Shown one piece after another: positions 29,279 through 38,362 of a stretch of DNA of 64,000 nucleotides. How positions within the stretch are numbered: position 1 is the stretch's first letter; each line of letters begins with the position of its first letter. The stretch lies in contig JARIFA010000003.1 of assembly GCA_031127075.1 (NCBI GenBank), positions 1 through 64,000 of the forward strand, written 5' to 3'. The position numbers and the translations under genes were made by a program. The notes below the pieces were generated by a model. That model was not told where the DNA came from. It made no database searches and worked only from the letters and a program-made list of their open reading frames with translations. This DNA is from Gemmatimonadota bacterium (GTDB lineage Bacteria > Gemmatimonadota > Gemmatimonadetes > Gemmatimonadales > Gemmatimonadaceae).

Positions 29279-29310
29279 CGGCCCCCGTCCCGACTCCGGG
29301 GCGGGGGCCG
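29279..29310 (+). terminator. Terminator-like hairpin
   Basis: CGGCCCCCG-TCCCGACTCCGGGG-CGGGGGCCG, perfect 9-bp outer arms with additional inner pairing, 63 bp after stop 29216. Confidence 0.5.
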
Positions 29311-29317
29311 TCATCTC

Positions 29318-29346
29318 TTGACAGCATTGCTGGACAGCCGCATCGT
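29318..29346 (+). promoter_or_regulatory. Candidate promoter TTGACA-N17-CATCGT upstream of the glycan-binding lipoprotein
   Basis: Consensus -35 at 29318-29323, 17-bp spacer, weak -10; abuts the operator palindrome. Confidence 0.5.
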
Positions 29347-29366
29347 TTGTTCGGTTGTCGAACAAA
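29346..29366. promoter_or_regulatory. Palindromic operator TTTGTTC-N7-GAACAAA (copy 1)
   Basis: TTTGTTCGGTTGTCGAACAAA; same motif and spacing as 41561-41581. Confidence 0.8.
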
Positions 29367-29426
29367 GCAGGGTGTTGGCCGCCCTGCCGGCAGGTGGTGT
29401 CCGGATCCCCTCTCCTGGAGTCCCTC

Positions 29427-32400
29427 ATGCGTTCCCCCCGCCTCTCCGCCGCCCTCCTTGCGGCCGTCCTCTCCCTCTCCGCCTGCGAACGCGAGGGTGG
29501 GACCGGTCCCGCCCCGATGCCGAACGACCCGACGGTCTTCACCGATGGGTTCGGCGAGGGGGTGTCGTGGCAGGCCTTCCAGGGCTCGCTGCTGACCGCG
29601 ATGTCGATCGACAACGCGGTCAAGTACCGCGGATCGGCGTCGCTCAAGATCACGATCCCTGACGCCGGGGACCCGAACGCCGGGTATTCTGGTGGCGCGT
29701 TCGTCTCGGACGTCGCGCGCGACTTCTCCACCTACGACGTCGTGTCGTTCTGGGCCAAGGCGAGCGTCGCCGCGACCCTCAACGTCGCCGGTCTCGGCAA
29801 TGACAACACCGGGACCTCGAAGTACACCGCCGAGCGCACGGACCTCGCGTTGACGACGGCGTGGCAGAAGTACACGATTGCCATCCCGTTGGCGTCGAAG
29901 CTCACGGTGGAGAAGGGCCTCTTCTTCTTCGCCGAGGGCCCCGAGGCGGGGAAGGGGTACACGCTCTGGCTCGATGACATCCAGTTCGAGACGCTGGGCA
30001 CGCTGACCAATCCGCGGCCGGCGATTACCGGCGGGACGTATGAGCAGGAGGTCGGAGACTCTCGGACGATCGTCGGGACGACGCTCACCGTCGCGGTGGG
30101 CGGGGTCGACCAGACCGTCGCCGCGTCGTCGGGCTACTTCACCTTCAGCTCCTCCAACACCGCCGTCGCGACGGTCACGAACGGCGTGATCAGCGTCGCC
30201 GCGCCTGGCGCGGCGACCATCACCGGCAGCTTGGGCGCCGTCTCGGCCGCCGGCAGCATCGCCCTCACCGCAGCCGCCCCGCCGGCGGTCGCCGCGCCGA
30301 CCCCGTCGCGGCTCGCGGCGAACGTGATCTCGCTCTTCAGCGGCGGCTACACGAACCGGACGATCGACACCTGGTCGGCGACCTGGGACGTTGCTGACGT
30401 CGCGGATGTGACGATCGCCGGCAACGCCACGAAGAAGTACAGCAACCTGTCGTACGCGGGGATCGAGTTCACGACGGCGCCGATCGACGCGACGCAGATG
30501 ACCGGCCTCCACCTCGATCTCTGGGTGACGCAGGCCGCCGGCTTCAAGATCAAGCTCGTCGACTTCGGCGCCAATGGCGTCTTCGGCGGCGGCGATGACA
30601 AGGAGCACGAGGTCACGCTGAACAGCAGCTCGTCCCCGGCGATCACCACCGGGGCGTGGAACTCCGTCGACATCCCCTTCTCGGCGTTCACCGGCCTGAC
30701 CACCCGCGGCAAGCTCGCGCAGATGATCATCGCCGGGAGCCCGACGGCGTATCTCGACAACGTCTACTTCTACAAGATCCCGCCGCCGCCGGGCCCGACC
30801 GCTGCGGCCGCGACGCCGACGAATCCGGCCGCTGGCGTGATCTCCCTCTTCAGCAACGCGTACACGGACCGGGTGGGAACCACGTGGTCGACGGTGTGGG
30901 ACCAGGCCGACGTCGCCGACGTGCAGGTGGCCGGCGACGACGTGAAGAAGTACACGAATCTGGTCTTCGCGGGCATCGAGCCCGCATCGCCGATCGATGC
31001 CTCCGGGATGTCGACCCTGAACTTCGACCTTTGGACGCCGGACTCCATCTCCGGGACGTCGTCGTTCAAGGTCAAGCTCGTCGACTTCGGGGCCAACGGG
31101 AGCTTCGGCGGCGGGGATGACACCGAGCACGAGCTCACCTTCACCCCGACCTCCACGCCGGCGTTGACCAACGGCAGCTGGGTGCGGTTCGCGATTCCGC
31201 TGACGAACTTCACCGGGCTCACCTCGCGGGCGAAGCTCGCGCAGATGATCCTCGTGAGCACGATGCCGACGGTGTATCTCGACAACATCTTCTTCTCGGC
31301 CGATGCGCCGGCGGTGGCCGCACCGACGCCGACGAAGGCGGCGGGCGACGTCATCTCGCTCTTCAGCAACGCGTACACGAACCGCACCGTGGATACCTGG
31401 TCGGCGGCGTGGGACCAGGCGGACGTGTCCGACGTGAGCATCGCTGGCAACAGCACGAAGAAGTACTCGGGCCTCGTCTTCGCGGGGATCGAGTTCACCA
31501 CCGCGACGATCGACGCGTCGGAGATGACGCACTTCTCCTTCGACCTCTGGACCCCGGAGGCGACGGCGGCGCCGGCCGAGTTCAAGGTCAAGCTCGTCGA
31601 CTTCGGCGCGAACAATGCGTTCGGCGGCGGGGATGACAAGGAGCAGGAGCTGGTCTTCTCGGCGACGTCCACCCCGGCGCTCGAGACGGGGAGCTGGGTC
31701 ACCTTCGACATCCCGCTGAGCGCCTTCACCGGGCTGACCACCCGACGGAACCTGGCGCAGCTGATCATCGTCAGCGCGCCGAGCGCGCGGACGCTCTTCA
31801 TCGACAACATGTACTTCTATAAGGCGCCGGCGCCGTCGGGACCTCAGGTCTCCGCGGCGGCTCCGACCGGGGCAGCGGCGTCGGTCATCTCGCTCTTCTC
31901 GAACGCGTACACGAACCGGCCGAACACCACCTGGTCGACGGTGTGGGACCAGGCCGACGTCACCGACGTCGCGGTCGGGTCCGACAGCGTCAAGAAGTAC
32001 TCGAACCTCGTCTTCGCGGGGATCGAACCGGCCGCGCCGGTCAACGCCGGGGCGATGACGCACTTCAACTTCGATCTCTGGACGCCGGACGCCGTGACCG
32101 GCACCTCGACCTTCAAGCTCAAGCTCGTCGACTGGGGGGCCGGCGGCTCCTTCGGCGGCGGCGATGACACCGAGCACGAGCTGACCTTCACCACCAGCTC
32201 CTCTCCGGCGCTCGCGACGGGGACCTGGGTCCGCTTCAAGGTCCCGCTTTCGAGCTTCACGGGGATGACGGGCCAGACGAGCATCGCCCAGTTCATCATC
32301 TCGGGTTCGCTCGGGACGGTCTACCTCGACAACATCTATTTCTCGGCGGATGCGCCGGCGATCGCCGCACCGACCCCGACGTATGCCGCGGGTGACGTGA

Positions 32401-32873
32401 TCTCGCTCTTCAGCAACGCCTACACCAATCAGAACGTGAACACCTGGTCGGCGGAGTGGGATTCGGCCGACCTCGCGGACGTGCAGGTGGCCGGGAACGA
32501 CGTCAAGAAGTACTCGAACCTGGTGTTCGCCGGCATCGAGTTCACCTCGTCGACCGTCAACGCGACCGCGATGACGCACTTCTCGTTCGATCTCTGGACG
32601 CCCGAGGCGACGACGGCCGCCTCGGAGGTCAAGGTGAAGCTCGTCGACTTCGGCACGAACAACGCCTTTGGCGGCGGTGATGACAAGGAGCACGAGCTCG
32701 TCTTCTCCACCACCTCCACCCCGGCGCTCGCCGGCGGGGCGTGGGTGACCTTCAACATCCCGCTGGCGCAGTTCACCGGCCTCACGACCCGCGGCAACCT
32801 GGCCCAGCTGATCCTCGTGAGCGCCCCGAGCGCTCGCACCGTCTTCATCGACAACGTCCTGTTCCACAAGTAG
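29427..32873 (+). CDS. Secreted lipoprotein with N-terminal jelly-roll-like domain, Ig-like (Big_2) domain and five tandem glycan-binding-like modules
   Basis: Lipobox MRSPRLSAALLAAVLSLSAC; SSSNTAVATVTNGVISVAAPGAATITG; five VISLFS...DNxxF modules. Confidence 0.85.
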   Translation: MRSPRLSAALLAAVLSLSACEREGGTGPAPMPNDPTVFTDGFGEGVSWQAFQGSLLTAMSIDNAVKYRGSASLKITIPDAGDPNAGYSGGAFVSDVARDFSTYDVVSFWAKASVAATLNVAGLGNDNTGTSKYTAERTDLALTTAWQKYTIAIPLASKLTVEKGLFFFAEGPEAGKGYTLWLDDIQFETLGTLTNPRPAITGGTYEQEVGDSRTIVGTTLTVAVGGVDQTVAASSGYFTFSSSNTAVATVTNGVISVAAPGAATITGSLGAVSAAGSIALTAAAPPAVAAPTPSRLAANVISLFSGGYTNRTIDTWSATWDVADVADVTIAGNATKKYSNLSYAGIEFTTAPIDATQMTGLHLDLWVTQAAGFKIKLVDFGANGVFGGGDDKEHEVTLNSSSSPAITTGAWNSVDIPFSAFTGLTTRGKLAQMIIAGSPTAYLDNVYFYKIPPPPGPTAAAATPTNPAAGVISLFSNAYTDRVGTTWSTVWDQADVADVQVAGDDVKKYTNLVFAGIEPASPIDASGMSTLNFDLWTPDSISGTSSFKVKLVDFGANGSFGGGDDTEHELTFTPTSTPALTNGSWVRFAIPLTNFTGLTSRAKLAQMILVSTMPTVYLDNIFFSADAPAVAAPTPTKAAGDVISLFSNAYTNRTVDTWSAAWDQADVSDVSIAGNSTKKYSGLVFAGIEFTTATIDASEMTHFSFDLWTPEATAAPAEFKVKLVDFGANNAFGGGDDKEQELVFSATSTPALETGSWVTFDIPLSAFTGLTTRRNLAQLIIVSAPSARTLFIDNMYFYKAPAPSGPQVSAAAPTGAAASVISLFSNAYTNRPNTTWSTVWDQADVTDVAVGSDSVKKYSNLVFAGIEPAAPVNAGAMTHFNFDLWTPDAVTGTSTFKLKLVDWGAGGSFGGGDDTEHELTFTTSSSPALATGTWVRFKVPLSSFTGMTGQTSIAQFIISGSLGTVYLDNIYFSADAPAIAAPTPTYAAGDVISLFSNAYTNQNVNTWSAEWDSADLADVQVAGNDVKKYSNLVFAGIEFTSSTVNATAMTHFSFDLWTPEATTAASEVKVKLVDFGTNNAFGGGDDKEHELVFSTTSTPALAGGAWVTFNIPLAQFTGLTTRGNLAQLILVSAPSARTVFIDNVLFHK
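30324..32870 (+). repeat. Five in-frame tandem modules, about 171-178 aa each, in A-B-A-B-A order
   Basis: Module starts at 30324, 30837, 31350, 31884, 32397 (513, 513, 534, 513, 474 bp). A-type: DTWSAxWD/IEFTT/GGGDDKExE; B-type: TTWSTVWD/IEPA/GGGDDTEHELTF. Confidence 0.9.
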
Positions 32874-32912
32874 GCTTCAGGGCATGGCGCCCGCCGTGCC
32901 GCTGGTGAGACG

Positions 32913-34169
32913 ATGACCCGGTCTCCGGGTCCCCGGGTGGGCGCGTCGGACTTCCGTCCGGCGCGCCCACCGTCGTTGGCGGACGCCGTCCTGCGGCTTA
33001 TCTGGGACGAGGAACGCATCTCTCGGGCCGACATCGCCCGGCGGACCGGCCTCTCCCGGTCCACCGTCTCTGAAATCGTGGAGACCCTTCTCGCCACCGG
33101 CCTCGTCTCGGAGGCCGGGGTCGGGGACTCGCGTGGCGGGCGCCGCCCGATCGTCCTCGAGTTCCAGGACGCGGCCGGGGTGGTCCTCGGTGTCGACATG
33201 GGGGCGGCGCATGTCGCGGTGATCCTGACCGACCTTCGGGGACGGATCCTCGCCGCCGAGCGGACGGCGCATCCGGTGCAGGGGGATCCGGACGGGGCTC
33301 GGGCGTTCATCCGTCGCCTCGTCGAGACCTGCCTCGCCGCCGTGGGGCCGCTCTCGGCGCGTCGGCTCATCGGCGTCGGGATCGGCGTCCCCAGCCCGGT
33401 GGACGTCCGGCACCCCGATCGGCTCTCGCCGGTCGCGATGCCCGCGTGGGAGGGGCGGCACGGCCTCGACACCCTCCTCGCGAACCTCGGCGTCCCGATC
33501 CTCGTCGACAACGACGCCAACCTGGGCGCGCTCGCCGAACGCTGGTGGGGCGCGGCACAGGGGCTCGATCACTTCGCCTACATCAAGATCGCCACCGGAA
33601 TCGGGGCCGGGCACGTCATCGACGGCCGGATCCACCGCGGGGCGAGCGGCGTGGGTGGCGAGATCGGACACGTCGCGATCGACCCGCGCGGCGAAACCTG
33701 TAACTGCGGGAATCGCGGCTGCCTCACCACCTTCGTCGGGGCGCCCGCGCTGGCGGCACGGATCCAGGCGCTCCGGCCCGTCTATCCGCAGAGCCTCCTT
33801 GCTGACGGTCCGCCGACCGTCGCGCGGCTCGAGGAGGCGGCACGCGCCGACGATCCGCTCGCCCTGCAGGTGATCCACGAGGTCGCCGAGCACCTGGGCG
33901 TCGCGATCGCCGGGATGCTCAACCTCCTCAACCCGGCGGCCGTCATCCTCGGAGGGCGGATCGCCGGCCTCGGGGAGAAACTCATCGCGCCGCTGCGCGC
34001 CACGGCGCTCCGGCGCACCTTCGTGCCGGCCGCAGCCGCGACGGAGATCCGCGCCAGCACGCTCGGCTCCCACGGAATCGCCCTCGGGGCCGCGACCCTC
34101 GTCCTCGACGCCGCGTTGCGCGATCCGCGACTCTTCCGGCCCGTCGCGCGAGCACGAACCGGCGGCTGA
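32913..34169 (+). CDS. ROK family transcriptional regulator
   Basis: HTH ISRADIARRTGLSRSTVSEIVETLLATGLVSE; ROK sugar-kinase-like fold with zinc/ROK motifs VGGEIGHVAIDPRGETCNCGNRGCLTTFVG. Confidence 0.93.
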   Translation: MTRSPGPRVGASDFRPARPPSLADAVLRLIWDEERISRADIARRTGLSRSTVSEIVETLLATGLVSEAGVGDSRGGRRPIVLEFQDAAGVVLGVDMGAAHVAVILTDLRGRILAAERTAHPVQGDPDGARAFIRRLVETCLAAVGPLSARRLIGVGIGVPSPVDVRHPDRLSPVAMPAWEGRHGLDTLLANLGVPILVDNDANLGALAERWWGAAQGLDHFAYIKIATGIGAGHVIDGRIHRGASGVGGEIGHVAIDPRGETCNCGNRGCLTTFVGAPALAARIQALRPVYPQSLLADGPPTVARLEEAARADDPLALQVIHEVAEHLGVAIAGMLNLLNPAAVILGGRIAGLGEKLIAPLRATALRRTFVPAAAATEIRASTLGSHGIALGAATLVLDAALRDPRLFRPVARARTGG

Positions 34170-34172
34170 GCC

Positions 34173-35711
34173 CTAGGCCGCGGCCCGCCGCCGCTCCAGC
34201 TCGGCGCGGACCTCGTAGGCTTTCGCTTCGGTGAGCGGGTATCCCGCCATCACCCAGATGGCGACGCCCGACGCGAGGAAGGGAATCCAGACGTCAGCGA
34301 CGCGCAGGAGGTAGAGCGTCCGCGCCGACTGGGCGCCACCGAGCGCCACGTCGAACCCCGTCGCGTTGAGCACCACCCCGCCGAGCGCCAGCGCGACCGC
34401 CATCCCGACCTTCACGACCCACCAGAAGATCGAGCCGAACATCCCCTCCCGGCGCTGCCGCGTCGCGAGCTCGTCCGTGTCGACGACGTCGGCCATCATC
34501 GCCCCCATCAGGGTGAAGAGGCCGCCGAGTCCGAAGGCGAGGAAGGGCGCCGGGACGAGGAGGAGCCAGGGGCGCGCCGGGTCGTAGCAGACCCATTTGA
34601 GGGCGTAGCCGACCATCGAGAGGGCGGTGGAGACGAAGAAGGCGCGCTGCTTGCCGATCCGCGTCGCGAGCCAGGTGATCAGGGCGATGACGCCGAAGGT
34701 CGAGATGGCGCCGAGGGTGCCGGCGTAGCCGGTGTAGCGCGCGCCGAGCTCCTGGTTCCCGCCGAAGACGTAGTAAATCACCACGTACGACTGGAACGAC
34801 GAGATCATGATGAAGCCGTTGAACACGAGAAAGGTGGCGATGCAGAGCCGGAGATAGGGCCCCGTGCGCAGCGTCGCGGCGAAGCCGCGGAAGAACTCCC
34901 GGGTGTTCCGCTGGACCGCGGCCCACGCCCCCGCCGTCGCCTGTGCCGCTGGCGCCGCGGCGGTCGCCGCCGCCGTCACCATCCGTTCACGCAGGACGAT
35001 GGCGGGGATCACGCCCACCACGCAGGCCACGATCCCCACGCCGATGGCGAGTCCGCGCGCGCCGTCGGCGGGCGTGGGGAACCACGCCGTGTTCGTCATG
35101 ATCCAGAGGAACCAGGGGGAGACGAGGTAGGCGAGCTGCGCGATGAAGTTCTGCACGCCCATCAGCCGCGTGCGCTCGTGGTAGTCCGGCGTCAATTCGT
35201 AGCCGAGGGCGACCCACGGCGTCGCGAAGATCGTGTACCCGACGTAGAAGATCGTCGAGCCGATCGTGAAGTACCAGAAATACCAGAGCTCGCTCTTCCC
35301 GACGGGGAGGAGCCAGAGGGCGATGAAGGAGAGGCCGGAGAAGAGCGCGCCGATGAAGATGTATGGCCGCCGCCGGCCCCACCGTGAGCGCGTCCCGTCG
35401 GAGATGAATCCCATGATGGGATCCGTCAGCGCATCGGTGACGCGGGGGAGGGCGCTGGCGAGCCCGACCAAGGCGGGGTTCATCCCGAAGCCGAGGTTCA
35501 GGATGATGAGCATCCCGCCGATCGCGGCGGCGAGGGTGTTGTTGACGAAGCCGCCGAGGCCGTACGCCACCTTGTGCGCGAACGGGATCCGGTCGGCCTC
35601 CGGCGTCACGTGCCGCGGTGTCTCGGGCCCGGTCGACGGGCCGAGGCGACGGTGCCACGCGGAGAGAGCGACCCGGAAGAGCCCGATGCGTCGCGGCGAG
35701 GACTGGCTCAT
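34173..35711 (-). CDS. MFS transporter, GPH (glycoside-pentoside-hexuronide):cation symporter type
   Basis: About 12 TM segments; RVTDALTDPIMGFISDGTRSRWGRRRPYIFIGA motif. Start MSQSSPRR at 35711 overlaps the GH16 stop. Confidence 0.9.
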   Translation of the reverse strand: MSQSSPRRIGLFRVALSAWHRRLGPSTGPETPRHVTPEADRIPFAHKVAYGLGGFVNNTLAAAIGGMLIILNLGFGMNPALVGLASALPRVTDALTDPIMGFISDGTRSRWGRRRPYIFIGALFSGLSFIALWLLPVGKSELWYFWYFTIGSTIFYVGYTIFATPWVALGYELTPDYHERTRLMGVQNFIAQLAYLVSPWFLWIMTNTAWFPTPADGARGLAIGVGIVACVVGVIPAIVLRERMVTAAATAAAPAAQATAGAWAAVQRNTREFFRGFAATLRTGPYLRLCIATFLVFNGFIMISSFQSYVVIYYVFGGNQELGARYTGYAGTLGAISTFGVIALITWLATRIGKQRAFFVSTALSMVGYALKWVCYDPARPWLLLVPAPFLAFGLGGLFTLMGAMMADVVDTDELATRQRREGMFGSIFWWVVKVGMAVALALGGVVLNATGFDVALGGAQSARTLYLLRVADVWIPFLASGVAIWVMAGYPLTEAKAYEVRAELERRRAAA

Positions 35712-36499
35712 CGGATCTCCTGATAGACGCGGACCCAATCCACGAGCAGGGTCTGCGGGAACACGGTCGACCCATCCGGCGGACCGATGAAGTTCCCGCC
35801 CACGGCGAGATTCAGAATGATGAAGAATTCGTGGTCGAAGACCCAATCCCCGGGCTGGTCGCCCTTCGCCACGACGTGGTAGAGGGTATCGTCGAGGTAG
35901 AACCGGATGTCCCGCGGGCTCCAGTCGACGCGGTAGACGTGGAAGTCGGTGTCGAGCCGTCCGTCGAGGAGCGTGTACTTCCGTGTGACCGCCGCGCCCC
36001 CCGAGTAGCCCGGGCCGTGCAAGGACCCGTGCACGATGCTCGGCTCCTGCCCGCGATACTCCATGATGTCGATCTCGCCCGACCGCGGCCAGCCCACGGT
36101 CGGGAAGTTCGCGCCGAGCATCCAGAAGGCGGGCCAGAGCCCCTTGCCCGTCGGCATCCGCATCCGGGCCTCGAAGCGCCCGTAGCGGAACTGCTTCCGC
36201 CCGAGGGTCTTCAGACGCGCGGAGGTGTAGCCGCGATTGAGATACGATTCCTGACGCGCGGTGATGGCCAGGTGACCTTCCCCGTCGAGGGCGGAGTTCG
36301 CCCGCCGATCGGTGTCGAATTCGAGTTGCGCGTTCCCCCAGTCGGTGCCGATGTCCGCGATCCAGACCTGCGGGTCGGGTGCCGCGCCGGCCGCTCCCTC
36401 GAACTCATCCGACCAGACGAGTGAATACTCAGGCTCGGTCGCGCCGGAGCAGGCGGCGAGGAGGAGGCAGAGGCTCAGGAGGGCAGGGCGACGGCGCAC
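35708..36499 (-). CDS. GH16 family glycoside hydrolase (beta-glucanase/laminarinase-like)
   Basis: Lipobox LCLLLAACSG; GH16 catalytic motif GEIDIMEYRG; VYRVDWSPRDIRFYLDD; FFIILNLAVGGN. Confidence 0.93.
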   Translation of the reverse strand: MRRRPALLSLCLLLAACSGATEPEYSLVWSDEFEGAAGAAPDPQVWIADIGTDWGNAQLEFDTDRRANSALDGEGHLAITARQESYLNRGYTSARLKTLGRKQFRYGRFEARMRMPTGKGLWPAFWMLGANFPTVGWPRSGEIDIMEYRGQEPSIVHGSLHGPGYSGGAAVTRKYTLLDGRLDTDFHVYRVDWSPRDIRFYLDDTLYHVVAKGDQPGDWVFDHEFFIILNLAVGGNFIGPPDGSTVFPQTLLVDWVRVYQEIR

Positions 36500-36541
36500 A
36501 GGAGGGCGGGTGAGGGGAAGGGGCAGTGCGCGACGCCGCGC

Positions 36542-38362
36542 TCAGCGCGGCGTGAGGCCGTGGCCACGCGGGAACCGGACGGGCGCCCGCCCGTCAGGCG
36601 CGGGCGCCGTGGCCGGCCAGTCGAGCGGGAGCACACCGGTGAACGGGTGGGCGCCGAACAGGACGTCGGCGACCCCGGCGCCCTCCGAACCCGGCAACCA
36701 GCCCGCGATGAACGCCTGTGACGCGGCCAGTTCGCGGTCCACCAGCAGCGGACGGCCGGAGAGGAGGATCGTGACCACCGGGATCCCCTTGGCCCGGATC
36801 GCCTCGATCGTCGCGAGGTCCTCCGGATGCCGCGTCGCAAGCTCCAACGTGGTGCCGTACGGCTCGAGGTTCACGGTGAAGAGCCCACCGGGAAGAGGCG
36901 GAGTGATCCGCCCCCCCGGACGAATGTCCCCCATCCCCTCGGCGTACGGCATCTCGCCGATCACTACCACCGCCACATCGTGCTGCGTCGGGTCGGCCGC
37001 GGACCCATCCATGCTGAGCGTCGCCGCCGGCGCCACGGCACGGATGCCCTGCCAGATCGACGTCCCGCCGACGATCGCATCGTTCCCGTGCGTCCCCTGC
37101 CACGCGGCGCTGAAGCCGCCGCACTGATGGCTGATGTCGTCGGCGTGCTTGCCCGCGACGAGGATGCGCTGTCCAGCGCGCAGCGGCAGCACGTCGCCCG
37201 CGTGTGCGAGCAGCACCTGCGATCGACGCACCGCCTCGCGCGCCACGGCACGATGCGCGGCGCTCCCGAACGTCTCGCTCTCCGCCCACGGGCGCTCCGC
37301 CGGCCGGACGCGGTCGAGGAGGCCGGCCCGCACCTTCACGCGGAGGATCCGCCGCACCGCATCGTCGATGCGGGCCATCGGGATCGCGCCCGACGCGACG
37401 CCGGCGGCGAGGCCGGTGAGCCGCCGACGCCAATCGGCGGCGCACATCAGCATGTCGACGCCCGCGTTCACCGCGAGCACGATCGCCTGGTCGAGATCGG
37501 CCGCCACCTGATCGACGCCGTCCCAGTCGGAGACGACGAGGCCGCTGAAGCCGAGCCGCTCCTTGAGCACCCCGGTCAGCAGCGCACCGTGCGCGTGGCA
37601 CTTCGTCCCGTTGACGCTGTTGAAGGACACCATCACCGTCTGCACCCCGGCGTGCAGTGCGGCACGGTACGGTGGGAGATGCGTGTGTTCGAGGGCCTCG
37701 GGGGAGAGCGCCGCATCCCCCTGGTCGATCCCCTCCGTCGTCGCGCCATCGCCGATCCAGTGCTTGGCGCAGGCGAGGACGCCATCGTCATCGAGGGTGC
37801 CCTGCATCCCACGCACGAACGCCTCGGCGTACGCGGCGACGAGCGCGGGATCGTCGGAGAAACTCTCGTAGGTGCGGCCCCACTGTACGTTTTGCACGAC
37901 GGCGAGCGTCGGGGCGAAGTTCCAGTCGAGTCCCGTGGCGAGAACCTCGCGCGCGCAGATGCGCGCAAGCCGCTCGATGAGCTCCGGATCCCGGGCCGCC
38001 CCGAGGCCGATGTGATGCGGGAAGATCGTCGCGCCGCGCACGTTGGCGTGGCCGTGCACCGCATCGACCGCGTACAGGAGCGGGATCGCGGCGCGGTCGT
38101 CCGTCGGGTCGGTCGAGGCGGCCCAGAGGGCGTCGTTGAGCGCGACCCAGTCGGCCGGGGTGTTGGCGCCGGGCACCGAGCCCGACCCGCTCAAGACGGC
38201 GCCGAGGTGATACGCGCGGACGTCTTCGGGGGTCGTCGATGCGCGCTCGCTCATCATCATCTGCCCGAGCTTCTCCTCGAGCCGCAGGCGGGCGAGGATC
38301 GCCTCGACGCGCTCCTCGACCGCCGCGGGGGCGGTCGGGCGGGGGAGGGTGGGCGCGCTCAC
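36542..38362 (-). CDS. GH3 family beta-glucosidase
   Basis: KLGQMMMSERAST, CAKHWIGDGATTEGIDQGDAAL, LGFSGLVVSDWDGVDQ (nucleophile Asp). GTG start 38362 overlaps the upstream stop. Confidence 0.93.
   Translation of the reverse strand: MSAPTLPRPTAPAAVEERVEAILARLRLEEKLGQMMMSERASTTPEDVRAYHLGAVLSGSGSVPGANTPADWVALNDALWAASTDPTDDRAAIPLLYAVDAVHGHANVRGATIFPHHIGLGAARDPELIERLARICAREVLATGLDWNFAPTLAVVQNVQWGRTYESFSDDPALVAAYAEAFVRGMQGTLDDDGVLACAKHWIGDGATTEGIDQGDAALSPEALEHTHLPPYRAALHAGVQTVMVSFNSVNGTKCHAHGALLTGVLKERLGFSGLVVSDWDGVDQVAADLDQAIVLAVNAGVDMLMCAADWRRRLTGLAAGVASGAIPMARIDDAVRRILRVKVRAGLLDRVRPAERPWAESETFGSAAHRAVAREAVRRSQVLLAHAGDVLPLRAGQRILVAGKHADDISHQCGGFSAAWQGTHGNDAIVGGTSIWQGIRAVAPAATLSMDGSAADPTQHDVAVVVIGEMPYAEGMGDIRPGGRITPPLPGGLFTVNLEPYGTTLELATRHPEDLATIEAIRAKGIPVVTILLSGRPLLVDRELAASQAFIAGWLPGSEGAGVADVLFGAHPFTGVLPLDWPATAPAPDGRAPVRFPRGHGLTPR

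Noticed and set aside
25941-32867. 2308-aa minus-strand ORF without stops, opposite the VPS10 protein and the repeat lipoprotein
   Set aside because: Antisense shadow of high-GC codon bias: R/H/D/G/P-rich low-complexity translation, spans two clear sense genes and their promoter, no recognisable domain.
30324-32870. Possible CRISPR or satellite array
   Set aside because: Repeats are about 513 bp, in frame, divergent and protein-coding; no short spacers.
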